IMG/VR virus record: IMGVR_UViG_3300048573_000078
Location: 1 to 24,414 of that record
Source: a virus
Direction: 5' to 3' (one strand)
DNA length: 24,414 nucleotides
A model generated the notes under the pieces. It was not told the DNA's origin, did no database searches, and saw only the letters and a list, made by a program, of their open reading frames with translations. Below, in pieces: positions 22,451-24,414 of the stretch. The first letter of the stretch is position 1, and each line of letters opens with the position of its first letter. The position numbers and the translations under genes are program-made.

Positions 22451-22657
22451 TTAGACTGGAGCTGGTCTAGCGTACATTTTTTTAACTAAATCCAGTCGCT
22501 TAGACTCTTCGTACTTTCTTAGATCACGTAGCTTTCTCAAACGATTCACGTGCTCAAGCGTTAAGCGCTTGCGGCGCATGTCGCCATAAAAAGCCACATC
22601 TGGATCGATTTCTGTTTCAATTTCATCTTCGATTTCTAATAAGTCGTTAAATCTCAT
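22451..22657 (-). CDS. Small prohead core-like protein (gp67 position)
   Basis: 68 residues starting MRFNDLLEIEDEIE; the longer open frame reaching into the portal gene is not used. The first 30 residues are acidic. The rest is strongly basic and helical (RRKRLTLEHVNRLRKLRDLRKYEESKRL). Small proteins of this shape follow the portal gene in T4-like cyanophages at the position of T4 gp67. It lies 25 nt after the portal stop. Function in head morphogenesis is inferred from position only. Confidence 0.65.
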   Translation of the reverse strand: MRFNDLLEIEDEIETEIDPDVAFYGDMRRKRLTLEHVNRLRKLRDLRKYEESKRLDLVKKMYARPAPV

Positions 22658-22682
22658 ACTCTTACTTAGTAAAAAGTGGAAT

Positions 22683-24371
22683 TTACGCTGCTGGCGGTGC
22701 AGTCGGGGCAGGTGCTTCTGTAGCAAGTTCGGCTCCGGGTTCTGCTACTCCACTACCTTCGGCTTCTAAGTCTTCCATGCCAATGCCAAGATCCAAATCG
22801 CTTTCGCCAGGGCCTTTGAGGCCAGTTGAGCCAAATCCTGCTGCTTCGTCGCCGCTGGTTGCCATTGCATCAGCTCCAGTGTTTTCTTCTTTCCACATGC
22901 GTTCGTTTTCTAAGATTTCATCTTCGGTTAGACCCAAGAATTTCTTTAATTTGAAACGATGTGCCAGGTATGGGATTTCAGATAGCTGGGTAAACACTGC
23001 TGAACGTGCATTGTTGATTTCAATTTCACGGTAGTCTGAGAAGTTTTGTGGTTCTAAGAAGTCAATATCAAACTCAGAACTGTCAATGTTAATACCACGT
23101 TGCTTCATAAAGACTTTAAACTCTTTGTCAAGCATAGGGGCAATTAAACCTTGTAGTCTGCGACAATAACGATTGAAACGGAACTCTTGAATTAGTGCTG
23201 TACCCATGCGGCCATCTGTAAATTGAGCAGCACTATCATCTGGTCCTGTTGGCAAGTAGCTGCTGGGAATACGTAGGCCACGAAGCATCTTGTTTGTAAA
23301 ATACTTTAAGTCGTCAATTTCTCCTAGCCCTTGTCCGCCAGGTAAGGTTTCAACTTTGGAACCGCGACCGTCTGCTGTTTGAGCAAAGAAGAAGTCTTCC
23401 ATAATGCTCAATGGGTTGTAGCTGGCATCGACTGCATTTGAGCCGCCTGCGCGAGTTGGAATACGTCGTTGATGAATTTCGTTCTTAACACGTTCAACAA
23501 ATGCCATGGCCTGGTGTGCTGGCAAGTTGCCTGTGTCAATGTAAAATACTCTGCGCTCTGGGGCACGTTGTACGCGATAGATAATAACAGCATCTTCAAG
23601 CATTTCTTTCTGCTTGTACACTTTAAACACACTGTCAAGAATACTTGGGCCAAATGGCCAGCTTGAGTCTAACCCTTCGTTCAAGCTGATATGAATAATA
23701 TTGTTGGCATCAATTGCAACTTCGCCGCCTTGCTGCCCGGGCTTTGAATAATTACTGGATTGAGAGAATGGACCGGCAGCATTTGTAACTGCGGCGCCTG
23801 GTAATGTTTGCACGTTGTCAATGGGTTGTGTTGCAACCTTTGCTGCCATGTTGGGGTGGATGTTGGCAATAACATACTGCTCGATTGCACGTCCTTCGGC
23901 TTCATTGATAACAGCCCGTTTGACGTCAACTGGATTTACCCAATACAGTTCAAATGTTTCTGGGTCACGCAAGAAGAAGTGATCGCCATATTTGATAGCA
24001 GAGCGAAACATGCGAAAAACTCGCTGATCCATTTTGTTAATGGCACACCACTTTTTAAGTGCTTCGTTGACTACTTTGCTTTCGCTATCAGTTGGAGTTT
24101 CTTTCCACATGATGCGGAATGGCAAGTTAGAGTCAATGTCTGCTTGTGTGCAGAATTCGGCAATAGTATCTAATGCTGCATTAACTTCGCTGTCAATATC
24201 CATTTGATCGTACTGGACATAACGGTCCGTACGGTTTGGTTGCCCAGTATAAACTTCTTGTAACCAAGAAGCAAACTTAGCTGACGTTGCTGATGCTCCG
24301 CCGCGTTGGCCCGTTGAAGTCTTTTCAACTTCCGGATCCCAAATTTTAAAGTGTTTTCTCCAACCGCTCAT
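22683..24371 (-). CDS. 20: Portal vertex protein gp20
   Basis: A 562-residue protein. The sequence DSEVNAALDTIAEFC, followed by FRIMWKET, KYGDHFFLRDPETF, HISLNEG.DSSWPFGPSILD.VF, RVQRAPERRVFYIDTGNLP and PGGQGLGEIDDLKYFTNKML, is diagnostic of T4-type portal protein. Twelve copies form the DNA entry ring and start head assembly. The C-terminal 60 residues are a Gly/Glu/Pro/Ala-rich tail not needed for the core fold. T4 gp20 is 524 residues. The start MSGWRKHFKIWDP is at 24371; AAGG lies about 13 nt upstream, rather far for a ribosome site. Confidence 0.96.
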   Translation of the reverse strand: MSGWRKHFKIWDPEVEKTSTGQRGGASATSAKFASWLQEVYTGQPNRTDRYVQYDQMDIDSEVNAALDTIAEFCTQADIDSNLPFRIMWKETPTDSESKVVNEALKKWCAINKMDQRVFRMFRSAIKYGDHFFLRDPETFELYWVNPVDVKRAVINEAEGRAIEQYVIANIHPNMAAKVATQPIDNVQTLPGAAVTNAAGPFSQSSNYSKPGQQGGEVAIDANNIIHISLNEGLDSSWPFGPSILDSVFKVYKQKEMLEDAVIIYRVQRAPERRVFYIDTGNLPAHQAMAFVERVKNEIHQRRIPTRAGGSNAVDASYNPLSIMEDFFFAQTADGRGSKVETLPGGQGLGEIDDLKYFTNKMLRGLRIPSSYLPTGPDDSAAQFTDGRMGTALIQEFRFNRYCRRLQGLIAPMLDKEFKVFMKQRGINIDSSEFDIDFLEPQNFSDYREIEINNARSAVFTQLSEIPYLAHRFKLKKFLGLTEDEILENERMWKEENTGADAMATSGDEAAGFGSTGLKGPGESDLDLGIGMEDLEAEGSGVAEPGAELATEAPAPTAPPAA

Positions 24372-24414
24372 AGTGTATTACTTACCTTAATTTTTACGCA
24401 AGTCTGACCGGACC

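Noticed and set aside
1-24414. tRNA genes, integrase, attachment sites or insertion sequences
   Set aside because: I found no cloverleaf with the TTC-A arm, no transposase or integrase motif, and no terminal inverted repeats. The only direct repeats are the 46-bp pair and the shaft repeats.

Overview
The window is part of the genome of a contractile-tailed (myovirus) phage related to T4 and especially to the cyanophage/'far-T4' groups. The diagnostic set is a T4-like head block (portal gp20, a small core protein, an acidic prohead core protein, protease gp21, scaffold gp22, major capsid gp23), the neck/tail-terminator proteins gp14-like and gp15, and T4-late-type promoter octamers. There are no host genes, no lysogeny genes, and no tRNA or rRNA that I could see. 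The sequence is moderately AT-rich. The host cannot be read from this window.

Layout. The left 4.2 kb is on the + strand: the C-terminal part of a gp14-like neck protein, a GIY-YIG homing endonuclease, gp15, a second GIY-YIG-like endonuclease, a Nudix hydrolase and an unrecognised 139-residue protein. They are packed with 1-nt gaps or short overlaps. Everything from 24371 down to 4265 is on the - strand and converges on the + block at a pair of strong hairpins (4183-4258). In transcription order the - strand carries: portal; small core protein; hairpin; prohead core protein; gp21; gp22; gp23; hairpin; a large Vsr-type homing endonuclease; a second copy of that hairpin; a small Cys-rich protein; a holin-like membrane protein; a 410-aa fibre protein; a giant 1652-aa fibre; hairpin; a 737-aa fibre; a glycine-rich adhesin; a tail-fibre assembly chaperone; hairpin; and a 382-aa fibre with collagen-like repeats and an S74 self-cleaving chaperone domain.

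Functionally, the right third builds the prohead. The middle 12 kb encodes a large and modular adsorption apparatus whose proteins share building blocks: a MANQII N-terminal domain, an ALDSLTEI helical cassette, EGxxNxYF beta repeats, and a GDGTTSxF beta module. The left end supplies the neck and tail terminator.

Most notable points: (1) the Vsr-type endonuclease gene downstream of the capsid gene is bounded by a perfect 46-bp direct repeat that supplies both its stop codon and a terminator hairpin; (2) the giant fibre shaft is built of 18-residue (54-bp) units plus 11-residue units, with recent duplications at exact multiples of 54 bp; (3) two fibre transcription units start with the same arrangement of late promoter inside an inverted repeat, a hairpin at the predicted 5' end of the mRNA, a ribosome site and a MANQII start; (4) three endonuclease genes sit next to core structural genes within 18 kb. 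No intergenic stretch is longer than about 150 bases.
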